From positions 1-42,216 of the forward strand of contig DJJR01000081.1 in NCBI GenBank assembly GCA_002434245.1: 42,216 bases of DNA, given 5' to 3'. The notes beneath the pieces were generated by a model, which was not told the origin of the DNA, did not search any database, and was given only the letters and a program-made list of their open reading frames with translations. Shown here in pieces: positions 26,490 through 35,816 of this stretch (positions are counted from its first letter, which is position 1; each line of letters starts with the position of its first letter). This DNA comes from Pelosinus fermentans. Its GTDB lineage: Bacteria > Bacillota > Negativicutes > DSM-13327. The position numbers were made by a program, and so were the translations under genes.

Positions 26490-28667
26490 ATGGCTAAACA
26501 AAATATACAAGAAGAAGTGAAACTACAAGATACTATTTTTGTTGATTCAGCATTAAAATGCTTACTCATGATAGCCCAAATGATTGGCATTGCAGCCGAT
26601 GAAAAACAAATACGTCGTGCTCACATCATAGGCAATGAAGGAATGGATTTAACAACTCTTATCCGAACAGCAAAAGAAATGGGACTAAAAGCTCATTTTA
26701 CAGATTACAGTAATAAAAAAGGTAAAGCATCATTCCCTTTGCCTGCAATTGGGATCTTAAAAAATGGTTGTTACATAATCATACTGAATCGGGATCGTGA
26801 AAACACAATTGTCTTTGACCCTTACAAAAACCATCCAGTAAGCATTGCAGAAAGTGTTTTCTTAGAACAATGGAGTGGCAAAATCATTTTGATTGCGAAG
26901 CAGCCTAGCTATATCGAAAAAGAAGAGCCCAAATTTGGATTAGCCTGGTTTCTCCCGATCATAGTGCAGTACAAAAAAGCCTTTGGTAAAGTACTGCTGC
27001 TTTCATTAGTGTTACAGCTATTTGGACTTGTGAGTCCTTTATTTACTCAAGTAATTATTAATAAGGTTTTAGTGCATCACGGTCTGAGTACCCTCAATAT
27101 ATTCATTGTGGGCATGTTAATCCTTTGCATATTTGAAGCATGGATTAATGGGTTAAGAAGTTGTATGCTGAATCACCACGTAAGTAAAATTGATGTTACG
27201 CTTAGTGCGAGAATCTTTCATCATGTTATGGCACTGCCAATACGATTTTTTGAAAAATATAAAGTTGGTGAGATTGTATCTCGCATTCGAGAGTTGGATA
27301 CGATACGGGGGTTCATTGTTGGATCTGCTTTTACTGCGGTTCTCGACAGTGCATTTTCAGTAATCTATCTTGCTATCATGTTTACGTATAGCGGTTATCT
27401 TACCGGAATAACATTAGCAGCGTTAGGGCTTTATATCATCCTTAATTTAATCTTGACCCCTTTGTTTCGAAGGAAATTGAAAGAAAAATTTAAACTTGAG
27501 ACTGCAAACCAAACCTTTATGATAGAAGCCATTACGGGAATTCAAACTGTAAAATCCTTGGCTGTAGAAAAATATTTCATTCAAAAGTGGGATGAAATGT
27601 TATCGAGATATATTAAATCCGTTTTTGTCACCGCGAATATAAATAATATTGGCCATAATACTGCAGCGTTAATTCAGCAGCTTTGCATGATTAGCATACT
27701 GTGGGTTGGCATCAATCAAGTTATGGAGAATCGGCTAACGGTTGGAGAATTGATTGCTTTTCAAATGTATTCCAGTTTTGTAGTTTCTCCGGTACTGCGA
27801 TTAGTTGATCTTTGGCAGAATTTCCAACAGACAAGAGTATCGATCAATCAGCTTGATGATATTATGAGTGAAAAATCAGAACCTGTTTTTGATCCAAATC
27901 GAACCACACTATCAACGATTTGTGGAGAAATTATATTAGATCGAGTCACTTTCCGGTACCGGGAAGATACAAATGAGATACTTAGCCAAATCAATCTGAA
28001 AATAGAGGCAGGTGCCAGTATTGGTATTGTTGGTCGGTCGGGATCAGGTAAAAGTACCTTGACGAAAATCATCCAAAGGCTGTATGTGCCGGAAACAGGC
28101 AGAATACTAATTGATGGTGTGGATATGGCTCAAGTAGAACCTGCTTGGCTGAGAAGACAGGTAGGGGTAGTGCTGCAAGAAACTTACCTGTTCAATGGGA
28201 GTATTAAAGATAACATTGCATTAGCTAAAATGGACGCGAGTATGGAAGAAATACAGAAGGTGGCACAGATTGCAGGAGTAGATGAATTTGCCAATGAGAT
28301 GCCCAATGGCTATAACACGATTGTAGGGGAACGAGGTGCTACCTTATCAGGAGGGCAAAAACAACGCATTGCCATTGCCCGGGCATTGCTTACAGATCCT
28401 AGAATTCTTATTTTTGATGAGGCTACCAGTGCATTAGACAATGAATCAGAAAATAGTATAAAAGCGAATCTCGGACAAATGGCAGCAGGACGAACATTAA
28501 TCATGATCGCTCATCGCCTAACGACAATACGTGACTGTGATACCATTATCGTAATGGAGCAGGGAAAGATCATTGAACAAGGATCGCACCTTGAATTGCT
28601 GGCCCAAAAAGGCAGTTATTACGAATTGTATAGGCTGCAGGAAATTGAGAGCAAAAATGTAAGTTGA
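26490..28667 (+). CDS. Second type I secretion ABC transporter, inactive C39-like domain
   Basis: Paralogue of the exporter at 22.9 kb: 725 residues, same order of C39-like domain, six-helix membrane domain and ATPase (GRSGSGKST, LSGGQKQRIAIARAL, ILIFDEATSALD, MIAHR). In the C39-like domain Ser20 (VDSALKCLLM) sits where the catalytic Cys would be, so no leader peptidase activity is expected. It starts 3 nt after the HlyD stop with only a weak GAGAGAG site, which suggests translational coupling. All key ATPase motifs are intact in both copies, so they may work as a heterodimer or as two exporters sharing one adaptor. A terminator follows 7 nt after the stop. Confidence 0.92.
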   Translation: MAKQNIQEEVKLQDTIFVDSALKCLLMIAQMIGIAADEKQIRRAHIIGNEGMDLTTLIRTAKEMGLKAHFTDYSNKKGKASFPLPAIGILKNGCYIIILNRDRENTIVFDPYKNHPVSIAESVFLEQWSGKIILIAKQPSYIEKEEPKFGLAWFLPIIVQYKKAFGKVLLLSLVLQLFGLVSPLFTQVIINKVLVHHGLSTLNIFIVGMLILCIFEAWINGLRSCMLNHHVSKIDVTLSARIFHHVMALPIRFFEKYKVGEIVSRIRELDTIRGFIVGSAFTAVLDSAFSVIYLAIMFTYSGYLTGITLAALGLYIILNLILTPLFRRKLKEKFKLETANQTFMIEAITGIQTVKSLAVEKYFIQKWDEMLSRYIKSVFVTANINNIGHNTAALIQQLCMISILWVGINQVMENRLTVGELIAFQMYSSFVVSPVLRLVDLWQNFQQTRVSINQLDDIMSEKSEPVFDPNRTTLSTICGEIILDRVTFRYREDTNEILSQINLKIEAGASIGIVGRSGSGKSTLTKIIQRLYVPETGRILIDGVDMAQVEPAWLRRQVGVVLQETYLFNGSIKDNIALAKMDASMEEIQKVAQIAGVDEFANEMPNGYNTIVGERGATLSGGQKQRIAIARALLTDPRILIFDEATSALDNESENSIKANLGQMAAGRTLIMIAHRLTTIRDCDTIIVMEQGKIIEQGSHLELLAQKGSYYELYRLQEIESKNVS

Positions 28668-28673
28668 AAAATC

Positions 28674-28706
28674 AGGATCATCCTTAAGACGGGTGGTCCT
28701 ATTTTT
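28674..28706 (+). terminator. Rho-independent terminator of the secretion operon
   Basis: AGGATCATCC (28674-28683) pairs with GGGTGGTCCT (28691-28700) with two wobbles, then ATTTTT. Confidence 0.8.
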
Positions 28707-28772
28707 ATTGAACAGATGTAAAAATGTGATTTTGGACTACAATACTTTTACGTACGTTCTATTTGTGAGATA

Positions 28773-28801
28773 TTGATAAAATAGTGCTCCTAATGTATAA
28801 T
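28773..28801 (+). promoter_or_regulatory. Strong sigma-A-type promoter of the PTS operon
   Basis: TTGATA at 28773-28778 and TATAAT at 28796-28801 are separated by exactly 17 nt. A TACGTACGT palindrome lies about 20 nt upstream and might be an operator. Confidence 0.7.
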
Positions 28802-28860
28802 AATGAACTGTAAAGACAAATAGTAAACCCATAGAAAAGGCCATTAGAGGCAAAGCGAGG

Positions 28861-29835
28861 GTGGTTTCTATCAAAAAAATTATTGATGACACAAGGCTCA
28901 TTTTTAAGTGCTGCAGCCTTTACTATGATGATAATATAAGTCAGCAGGAAATTTGTGAGCAATTGAATATTTCCAGACCGTCCGTTTCAAGAATGATTAA
29001 ATTAGGCCGAGAACTAGGCATAGTAAAGATTGAGGTCAATAATCCCTACAATTTAACATTTGGAAAATTAGAACGAGAATTAGAGAAAAAATTTGGTCTT
29101 AAGGAAGTTATTGTAGTGGAGTCAAGTCCGATTGAAACGGGTACAGAAAGAATCAGCAGCAGCTTAGGAGAAGAAACAATAAACTTTTTGTCCAGAACCT
29201 TAGAAGATGGTGACATTGTAGGGGTTTCTATGGGAATGACGCTGCAAAATGTAATTAGAGCAAAACGCAATATTGAAGAAGCCATTCGGTGTACCTTTGT
29301 ACCTATTGTTGGTGGTATTGGTGAAAGTAGATTGGATATTCACTCCAACTATATTGCTGGTGAATTTGCAAAATTATTTGGCGGCGATTGTGTACAATTT
29401 TTCTCTCCCGCAATTTTTTCAAATGTAACCGTATTAGAAGGATTCCTCCAAGAAAAATCGGTGAGAAGCATTTTTAATCTGTATCGGAATGTTGGTACTG
29501 TCATTATGGGAATCGGCATACCGGAACGAGGCGGGTCAACACTGATGACTACTGGCTATATTGATGGAGAAGTATTGGATAGCTTTGTCGCAGCAGGGGC
29601 TGTTGGCGATATTTCGCTGCAGTTTTTTGATCAATCCGGCAGTACGGAAAACTTCAAAGAGTTTAACGACAGAGTAGCCGGCATGCCAATTGAACAATTG
29701 AAAAAAGTACAAAAGAGAATTGGTATTGCTGGCGGCAGCCAGAAAGCACAAGCTGTAATGGGTGCGATTAAAGGCGGGTTCTTAAATATATTGATTACTG
29801 ATCTTGATTGTGCGAATGCATTAATTGAGATGTGA
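28861..29835 (+). CDS. SorC-family sugar-responsive transcriptional regulator
   Basis: DNA-binding regulator with an N-terminal helix-turn-helix (ISQQEICEQLNISRPSVSRMIK, about residues 26-47) and a C-terminal sugar-binding domain of the SorC/DeoR-effector type (about 65-320). The latter shows VGVSMGMTLQNVI, FVPIVGGIG and GIGIPERGGSTLM, and ends in IAGGSQKAQAVMGAIKGGFLNILITD. These proteins bind phosphorylated sugars and control linked carbohydrate operons, here the glucitol-type PTS that follows. The start is taken as GTG 28861 with AGAGG ten bases upstream; a GCGAGG directly abutting the codon makes the exact start uncertain. Confidence 0.9.
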   Translation: MVSIKKIIDDTRLIFKCCSLYYDDNISQQEICEQLNISRPSVSRMIKLGRELGIVKIEVNNPYNLTFGKLERELEKKFGLKEVIVVESSPIETGTERISSSLGEETINFLSRTLEDGDIVGVSMGMTLQNVIRAKRNIEEAIRCTFVPIVGGIGESRLDIHSNYIAGEFAKLFGGDCVQFFSPAIFSNVTVLEGFLQEKSVRSIFNLYRNVGTVIMGIGIPERGGSTLMTTGYIDGEVLDSFVAAGAVGDISLQFFDQSGSTENFKEFNDRVAGMPIEQLKKVQKRIGIAGGSQKAQAVMGAIKGGFLNILITDLDCANALIEM

Positions 29836-29862
29836 TTGATAGGGAATAGGAGGTAATTTGCA

Positions 29863-30252
29863 ATGGATTCGAGCAACTTATTTTTGGGCTTGATTATTCT
29901 TATGGTTGTTCAAGCAATTGGCACTTATATACAAGTTCAGCAATATAAAAAAGCAGTTCGAAGATTGCATAAAATGGGTAATGTTGGTATTGGCAGCAAA
30001 AAAGGCAGATTGAGGCCTGGAAATATCGTTGTTATTGCTTGTAATAGTGAGGGAATCATTACAGCGGGTGAAATCATGGAGGGATATACTGTTTTCAATG
30101 GATTTAAAGAAGTTAGCGGGATAATTGGTAAAAGCATTTACCAACAGCGAGCAGAATATGAAGAGCTTCCAAAGAAGAAACAAAAAGCATATAAAGCACA
30201 TATTCAGGCATTAGATGCTTTGAATTCTAGATTAAATCCGGTAGAAATCTAA
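29863..30252 (+). CDS. gutM: GutM/SrlM-like glucitol operon activator
   Basis: Small membrane-anchored protein of the GutM family: a hydrophobic helix at about residues 5-25, then VRRLHKMGNVGIGSKKGRLRPGN, which matches the GutM pattern of a short basic region followed by GxGxxxGRxxPG. In E. coli GutM is an auxiliary activator of the glucitol operon. At 129 residues it is close to the 119 of E. coli. AGGAGG precedes the ATG. It lies between the regulator and EIIC genes, the usual position in Firmicutes glucitol operons. Confidence 0.88.
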   Translation: MDSSNLFLGLIILMVVQAIGTYIQVQQYKKAVRRLHKMGNVGIGSKKGRLRPGNIVVIACNSEGIITAGEIMEGYTVFNGFKEVSGIIGKSIYQQRAEYEELPKKKQKAYKAHIQALDALNSRLNPVEI

Positions 30253-30325
30253 AATAGCCTTATTATGATTCAACCGATATGTATAAGAGTTTAAAAAATA
30301 AAAATACAAAATGGAGGAGCAGAAT

Positions 30326-30844
30326 ATGGAATTAATAGCTGAATTGGCCAATGGTTTTATGGAGCTTTTTAAAGCGGGAGCAGATACCTTTGCAGGATGG
30401 GTAATTGGGATTATTCCGCTAATTGTTGTTCTGATGACAGCAGTAAGTGCTGTTATCAAACTAATCGGTGAAGAACGGGTTCAGAGGTTGGCACAAAAAG
30501 CGACAACCAATATTATTACCCGTTATACCATACTGCCGATATTATCTGTTTTATTTTTAGGAAATCCCATGTGCTATAGTTTTGGACGTTTTGTAGAAGA
30601 AAAGCATAAACCTGCTTTTTATGATGCAACAGTAAGTTTTCTGCATCCGGTAACGGGATTATTCCCTCATGCTAATGGCGGTGAATTGTTTGTTTATATG
30701 GGGATAGCTGCAGGGGTTACAGCTCTTGGTTATCCGTTGGGTTCTTTAGCCGTCAGGTATTTTCTGGTTGGAATCATTGTTATCTTAATACGTGGTTTTG
30801 TGACAGAAAAGATTTATGCTGCAATGAAAGCAAGAGAGCAATAA
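30326..30844 (+). CDS. srlA: PTS glucitol/sorbitol-type EIIC component
   Basis: Membrane subunit that transports the polyol during PTS uptake. It has several hydrophobic helices (GWVIGIIPLIVVLMTAVSAVI and others) with the family motif LGNPMCYSFGRFVEEKHKPAFYDA and HPVTGLFPHANGGE. The open frame has an earlier ATG at 30311, but the GGAGGAG at 30313-30319 is the ribosome binding site for the ATG at 30326, giving 172 residues (E. coli SrlA has 187). It is followed by EIIBC and EIIA genes, so all three membrane and phosphotransfer parts of the system are present. Confidence 0.92.
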   Translation: MELIAELANGFMELFKAGADTFAGWVIGIIPLIVVLMTAVSAVIKLIGEERVQRLAQKATTNIITRYTILPILSVLFLGNPMCYSFGRFVEEKHKPAFYDATVSFLHPVTGLFPHANGGELFVYMGIAAGVTALGYPLGSLAVRYFLVGIIVILIRGFVTEKIYAAMKAREQ

Positions 30845-30890
30845 AGATTACTGCACTGTTTGATTATAAATTGTAGAGAGGAATGATTTT

Positions 30891-31901
30891 ATGTATAAAT
30901 CCATTACCATTTCAAAAGGAAACGGCGGCTGGGGTGGTCCTTTAACGATCATGCCAACCGATACCTGCAATAAAATTGTGAGCGTTACTGGTGGCGGTAT
31001 TCATCCAGTGGCAGCTAAAATAGCGGAAATGACAGGTTGTGAAGCGATTGACGGATTTGTGACATCGGTCCCGGATCATGAAATGTTGGTTGCCGTTGTG
31101 GATTGCGGGGGTACGGCGCGTTGTGGCGTTTACCCAAAAAAGAAAGTCTTTACGGTAAATTTAACGCCCGTCGGAAAAGTAGGACCACTGGCTCAGTTTA
31201 TTACCGAAAACTTATATGTATCAGCAGTCACCGAAAAAACACTGGCATATGCTGCTGAAGGCGCTGTCTTAACAAGCAAAGAAGGAACTGCTGCTCAGCA
31301 GAAAGCGGCGATTGCTGAGCCAAAAACAAAAGCCCAGGCAAGAGCCGAACTCGCAGCAATGAATGCCGGGAAAAAGAAGAATATTATTACCCGTCTTGGA
31401 ATTGGTGTCGGCGGAGTCGTAAATAAATTCTATCAGGCAGGCCGAGATACCATTGATATGGTCATAAAGAGCATTTTACCATTTATGGCATTTGTAAGTA
31501 TGATCATTGGGATTATTAAAGTATCCGGCATTGGAACCCTGATTGCGACTACTATTTCGCCATTGGCAAGTACACTGCCAGGGATGCTGGTCATTTCCGT
31601 TGTATGCTCCCTGCCTTTTATATCACCGGTTATCGGTCCAGGTGCAGTGATTGCACAAGTTGTGGGAACCTTGCTGGGGGTTGAAATTGGTTTAGGCCAT
31701 ATTCCGGTGCAATATGCATTACCTGCTTTATTCGCAATTAATGCACAGGTAGGTGGAGACTTTGTTCCTGTAGGATTAAGCCTTGGAGAAGCGGAGCCTG
31801 AAACCATTGAACTTGGTGTTCCCGCAGTGTTATATTCACGTATCATCACCGGACCTTTATCCGTCATAATTGCGTATTTATTCAGCTTTGGTATGTATTA
31901 A
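30891..31901 (+). CDS. srlE: PTS glucitol/sorbitol-type EIIBC component
   Basis: EIIB domain (about residues 1-120) fused to the second membrane domain (about 170-336). The B domain begins with ISKGNGGWGGPL and contains VVDCGGTARCGVYPKK, where the first Cys is the expected phosphorylation site. A charged linker rich in Ala, Lys and Glu (about 125-160) connects to membrane helices such as LPFMAFVSMIIGIIKVSGIG and a conserved ALFAINAQVGGDFVPVGLSL segment. The 336-residue length suits SrlE. AGAGAGGAATGATTTT precedes the ATG. It needs the HPr and EIIA phosphate relay. Confidence 0.93.
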   Translation: MYKSITISKGNGGWGGPLTIMPTDTCNKIVSVTGGGIHPVAAKIAEMTGCEAIDGFVTSVPDHEMLVAVVDCGGTARCGVYPKKKVFTVNLTPVGKVGPLAQFITENLYVSAVTEKTLAYAAEGAVLTSKEGTAAQQKAAIAEPKTKAQARAELAAMNAGKKKNIITRLGIGVGGVVNKFYQAGRDTIDMVIKSILPFMAFVSMIIGIIKVSGIGTLIATTISPLASTLPGMLVISVVCSLPFISPVIGPGAVIAQVVGTLLGVEIGLGHIPVQYALPALFAINAQVGGDFVPVGLSLGEAEPETIELGVPAVLYSRIITGPLSVIIAYLFSFGMY

Positions 31902-31924
31902 GCAAATCAGAAGGGGGAAAACAA

Positions 31925-32293
31925 ATGAAATATCATTCTGCGATTACTGGCTGGGGAACAGGTGCTTTGGAGTTTCTTAGTGATAAAGACTTGAATTTTA
32001 TTATCATTTTTAATGAAGGAGCACCACTGGAATTGCAAGAAATTGCGGTTTTACACAAACCTGCCCCACTCCTTACAGCGTTGGCGGTAGGCGATACCGT
32101 AATTATTTGTGATAAGGCATTTACGATAACGGCAATTGGTTCTGAAGCGCCGCACACCCTAAAAGAACTTGGTCATTGTACCTTTAGCTTTAAAGGCGGT
32201 ACAGAAGCGGAACGTCCTGGCTGCATTATGCTGGAAGGGGAAGAACTAAACCCTGAGGATATTATTTTAGGTGGTATCATTGAAATTTTTTAA
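31925..32293 (+). CDS. srlB: PTS glucitol/sorbitol-type EIIA component
   Basis: Soluble phosphotransfer protein passing phosphate from HPr to EIIB. Family features are the N-terminal TGWGTGALEFL, the FNEGAPLELQEIAVLH segment with the expected phospho-accepting His44, and the C-terminal LKELGHCTFSFKGGTEAERPG. At 122 residues it equals the E. coli protein in length. AAGGGGGAAAACAA lies upstream, 24 nt after the EIIBC stop, so co-expression is clear. Confidence 0.93.
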   Translation: MKYHSAITGWGTGALEFLSDKDLNFIIIFNEGAPLELQEIAVLHKPAPLLTALAVGDTVIICDKAFTITAIGSEAPHTLKELGHCTFSFKGGTEAERPGCIMLEGEELNPEDIILGGIIEIF

Positions 32294-32370
32294 CGATTAA
32301 ATTTTACAGGAAGCTGAACTATTTAACTTGTTGTGAATTTTAAAATAATAATACTAAAAGGAGCTCTACT

Positions 32371-33666
32371 ATGTTAAATATGAATCAGAAACTAATTAAA
32401 CGCCAACAAGAAGGAAAAATCATTCGTACAGGTATTGTAGGAGCAGGACAAATGGGAAGGGGTATGGTGACACAAATGGTGTTGATGCAAGGCATCATGC
32501 CGTCCATCGTATCCGATATTAATGTTGAAAATGCCGTGCATGCTTTTCATTATGCCGGCATAAAAGATGATCAAATTGCTATTGTTGATACTCTTGCAGA
32601 TGCAAATAAATGGATAGAAGCCGGGAAATATGTTGCGACAGTCAATGCAGACCTTATTTCTCAAGCTAATTTGGTAGAATGTGCAATTGACGCTACCGGC
32701 GTACCTGATGTAGGTGCGAAAGTGGCAACGGATGCCATGCGCAATGGTAAACATGTGGTTATGCTGAATGTGGAAACAGACGTTGTTATTGGGCCCTATC
32801 TGAAACGATTAGCGGCACAACAAGGTGTTATTTATACTGGTTCGGCTGGTGATGAACCTGGCGCTGTTATGGAATTATATTGTTTTGCCAAAGCAATGGG
32901 GATGGATGTTAAAGTAATGGGAAAAGGCAAGAACAATAAACTGGATTATGCCTGCAATCCGGATAGTGTACTGGAAGAAGCAACTCGCCGTAAAATGAGT
33001 CCTAAAATGCTCTGCTCTTTCAAAGATGGTACAAAAACAATGGTAGAAATGACGGCTATGTCAAATGCTACAGGGCTGATTCCAGATGTAATCGGCGGAC
33101 ATGGTATTGCAGCGACTGTGAAAGAATTGCCGGATTTATATCGACTCAAACAAGATGGCGGTATCTTAAATCAGCATGGTGTTGTTGAATATGTAAATGG
33201 CATAGCCCCGGGAGTATTTGTTGCTGTTTCAACTGAAAATGAAGAAATCGCATACCAGATGCGTTATCATAGCATGGGTAATGGTCCATTATGGATTTTG
33301 TATCGTCCATATCATTTGTGTAACCTAGAAACTCCATTAACCGTTGCGAAAGCTGTCATTGATGGTGAATCAACGATCGTGCCCATCGATGGTCTTGTGA
33401 GTGAATGCATTACTGTTGCAAAAACTGATCTAAAAGCAGGTCAATACATTGATGGCATCGGTTGTTACACAACCTATGGCTCGATTGCCAGTGCAGCAGA
33501 ATCAGATGCGAAAGGCTATGTTCCTTATGGCTTGGTATCAAATAAAACTCGCATGTTAAAAGATGCAAAAAAAGGTCAGCTTTTAACATTGGATATGGTG
33601 GAATTAGATCAAACAACATTGATCTATAAACTTCGTAAAGAACAAGATGCGATATATAACAAGTAG
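32371..33666 (+). CDS. Homoserine-dehydrogenase-like NAD(P) oxidoreductase of the PTS operon
   Basis: Predicted cytoplasmic oxidoreductase with an N-terminal Rossmann fold (GIVGAGQMGRGM, residues 21-32) and a homoserine-dehydrogenase-like middle (ECAIDATGVPDVGAKVA, TGSAGDEPGAVMELY). The C-terminal part (LKAGQYIDGIGCYTTYG) resembles a SAF domain. Such proteins are often simply annotated as SAF-domain or NAD(P)H-dependent oxidoreductases. No short-chain or zinc-type sorbitol-6-phosphate dehydrogenase (SrlD/GutB) is present in the operon, so this enzyme is the best candidate to oxidise the imported polyol phosphate. That substrate is inferred from position only. AAAGGAGCTCTACT precedes the ATG. 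Confidence 0.85.
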   Translation: MLNMNQKLIKRQQEGKIIRTGIVGAGQMGRGMVTQMVLMQGIMPSIVSDINVENAVHAFHYAGIKDDQIAIVDTLADANKWIEAGKYVATVNADLISQANLVECAIDATGVPDVGAKVATDAMRNGKHVVMLNVETDVVIGPYLKRLAAQQGVIYTGSAGDEPGAVMELYCFAKAMGMDVKVMGKGKNNKLDYACNPDSVLEEATRRKMSPKMLCSFKDGTKTMVEMTAMSNATGLIPDVIGGHGIAATVKELPDLYRLKQDGGILNQHGVVEYVNGIAPGVFVAVSTENEEIAYQMRYHSMGNGPLWILYRPYHLCNLETPLTVAKAVIDGESTIVPIDGLVSECITVAKTDLKAGQYIDGIGCYTTYGSIASAAESDAKGYVPYGLVSNKTRMLKDAKKGQLLTLDMVELDQTTLIYKLRKEQDAIYNK

Positions 33667-33687
33667 AATATTTATCAATTAAGAGTT

Positions 33688-33729
33688 ACAATAAAAGCTG
33701 ATATGAATTTTCATATCAGCTTTTATTGT
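33688..33729 (+). terminator. 20-bp perfect bidirectional hairpin
   Basis: 33688-33707 and 33710-33729 are perfect inverted complements (core AAAAGCTGATATGAA), with a TTTT stretch on the far side. It should end the PTS-oxidoreductase transcript, or allow only part of it to continue into the transketolase gene. Confidence 0.8.
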
Positions 33730-33778
33730 AAAACTACTAGTTATTAAAAAATAACAGTATGTAAAAGGAGAGAAACAA

Positions 33779-35785
33779 ATGAGTAAAATGGAAGAAATGT
33801 CAGTAAATGCAATTCGAATTCTAGCGGCAGATTCTGTACAAAAAGCGAATTCCGGTCATCCTGGGCTGCCTCTTGGCTGCGCAGCCATGGCTTATGAATT
33901 ATGGGCAAATCACATGAAACACAATCCTAAAAATCCGAATTGGGTAAACCGAGACCGATTTGTTTTGTCAGCCGGTCATGGTTCTGCATTACTCTATTCG
34001 CTATTACATTTATTTGGTTATGGTTTATCAATTGAAGATCTTGCGCAATTTAGACAAGAGGATTCTCTGACTCCAGGCCATCCAGAATACGGTCATACTA
34101 TAGGAGTGGAAGCTACAACCGGGCCACTTGGCGCTGGTATGGGTATGTCTGTAGGTATGGCAATGGCAGAAGCCCATCTTTCTTCTATATTTAATAAAGA
34201 AGGATTTCCAGTTGTCGATCATTATACCTATGTACTAGGCGGTGATGGATGCATGATGGAAGGAATCACCTCAGAAGTACTTTCACTGGCAGGAACCTTA
34301 GGTCTCAGTAAGCTGATTGTATTTTATGACAGCAACAACATTACCATCGAAGGAAGTACGGACCTTGCTTTCACAGAAGATGTGGAAAAAAGAATGCAGG
34401 CATTTGGATTCCAGACGATTATAGTAGAGGATGGAAATGATCTTGAAGGAATTGGAAAGGCAATTCAAGAGGCAAAAGCCGAAACCAATAAACCCTCATT
34501 TATCATAGTAAAAACACAGATTGGCTATGGCTGCCCGGCAAAACAATGCCAAGCAAGTGCACATGGCGAACCTTTAGGTGTAGAAAATGTTGCAGCTTTA
34601 AAAGAAAATCTCGGATGGGAAAAACAAGATGCGTTTTATGTCCCTGATGCAGTTTATCATCATTACAAAAAGATTGCAGAGAAAAAGGCAGAGGATGAAG
34701 CACATTGGAATGAGCTGTTTTTAGCCTATAGTGAAAAATATCCTGAGATGAAAGCCCTTTGGCAGCAATATTTCAATACCAATCCATTAACAGACCTTCT
34801 TGACAAAGAAGAGTTTTGGGCTTATGCTGACAAGCCAGACGCAACGCGAAACCTGTCTGGAATTATGATCAATCGCATTAAAGATATATTGCCAAACTTT
34901 ATTGGCGGCAGTGCCGATCTTGCGCCTTCCAATAAAACACATATGAAAGATGCCGGAGATTTTTCAAAAACGGATTACAGCGGCAGAAATATTCACTATG
35001 GTGTAAGAGAACTCGGAATGGCAGCAATTAGTAATGGCATTGCTTTACATGGAGGGCTGAATACATTTGTTGGGACTTTCTTTGTATTTAGCGACTATGT
35101 AAAACCAATGGCAAGATTGGCATCGTTGATGGAATTGCCAGTTACATATGTTTTGACCCATGACAGCATCGGTGTTGGTGAGGATGGTCCCACCCATGAA
35201 CCGATTGAACAATTAGCCATGCTGAGAGCAATGCCGAATTTCACCGTATTCAGACCGGCAGATGCAACGGAAACATGTGCTGCATGGTACTATGCCATTA
35301 CATCGGCAAAAACGCCGACTGCTTTGGTTTTATCAAGGCAAAATCTGCCACAGCTAAAAGGGGCAAGTAAAGAAGCATTAAAAGGTGGATATGTCCTGGC
35401 CGATTCCAATAAAGCAATACCAGATGGAATTATTATAGCAAGCGGATCAGAAGTGGAATTGGCAGTGAATGCCAAAGTAGAATTAGCTAAAGAAAATATT
35501 GATGTAAGAGTCGTAAGTATGCCCTCTGTAGATGTTTTTGAGGAGCAGTCAGACGAATATAAAGAAAGCGTGCTGCCTAAAGCCGTGCGAGGGAGAGTTG
35601 CAGTAGAAGCTGCCAGTGATTTTGGCTGGGGCAGGTATGTTGGACTTGATGGTGCCTATGTAACTATGAAAGGTTTTGGGGCATCAGCACCAGCAAAAAC
35701 ATTATTTAATAAATTTGGTTTCACCACAGAAAATGTTGTTGCAGTAACCAAGAAGGTATTGAAAGGCAACAAGCGTAAAAATTGA
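33779..35785 (+). CDS. tkt: Transketolase
   Basis: Thiamine diphosphate enzyme moving two-carbon ketol units between pentose and hexose phosphates. The single 668-residue chain is the full-length form, not the split archaeal/Clostridium type. Motifs: [18 protein letters not shown] and [20 protein letters not shown] at the N-terminus, [14 protein letters not shown], the diphosphate-binding [19 protein letters not shown], the substrate-binding [12 protein letters not shown], and [21 protein letters not shown] in the pyrimidine domain. It links the pentose products of the araBDA pathway and fructose 6-phosphate from polyol use. AAAAGGAGAGAAACAA precedes the ATG. It lies 31 nt upstream of pfkA. 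Confidence 0.96.
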   Translation: MSKMEEMSVNAIRILAADSVQKANSGHPGLPLGCAAMAYELWANHMKHNPKNPNWVNRDRFVLSAGHGSALLYSLLHLFGYGLSIEDLAQFRQEDSLTPGHPEYGHTIGVEATTGPLGAGMGMSVGMAMAEAHLSSIFNKEGFPVVDHYTYVLGGDGCMMEGITSEVLSLAGTLGLSKLIVFYDSNNITIEGSTDLAFTEDVEKRMQAFGFQTIIVEDGNDLEGIGKAIQEAKAETNKPSFIIVKTQIGYGCPAKQCQASAHGEPLGVENVAALKENLGWEKQDAFYVPDAVYHHYKKIAEKKAEDEAHWNELFLAYSEKYPEMKALWQQYFNTNPLTDLLDKEEFWAYADKPDATRNLSGIMINRIKDILPNFIGGSADLAPSNKTHMKDAGDFSKTDYSGRNIHYGVRELGMAAISNGIALHGGLNTFVGTFFVFSDYVKPMARLASLMELPVTYVLTHDSIGVGEDGPTHEPIEQLAMLRAMPNFTVFRPADATETCAAWYYAITSAKTPTALVLSRQNLPQLKGASKEALKGGYVLADSNKAIPDGIIIASGSEVELAVNAKVELAKENIDVRVVSMPSVDVFEEQSDEYKESVLPKAVRGRVAVEAASDFGWGRYVGLDGAYVTMKGFGASAPAKTLFNKFGFTTENVVAVTKKVLKGNKRKN

Positions 35786-35816
35786 AACGGTAGTGATAAA
35801 AAAGGAGATCAGACTC

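Noticed and set aside
22922..28667. Bacteriocin-type exporters with leader peptidase activity
   Set aside because: The catalytic Cys is replaced by Thr in one and Ser in the other, and no double-glycine peptide gene was found next to them.
31433..31867. 144-residue minus-strand open frame inside srlE
   Set aside because: It is fully antisense to a well-supported PTS gene, has no ribosome binding site and shows no family motif.
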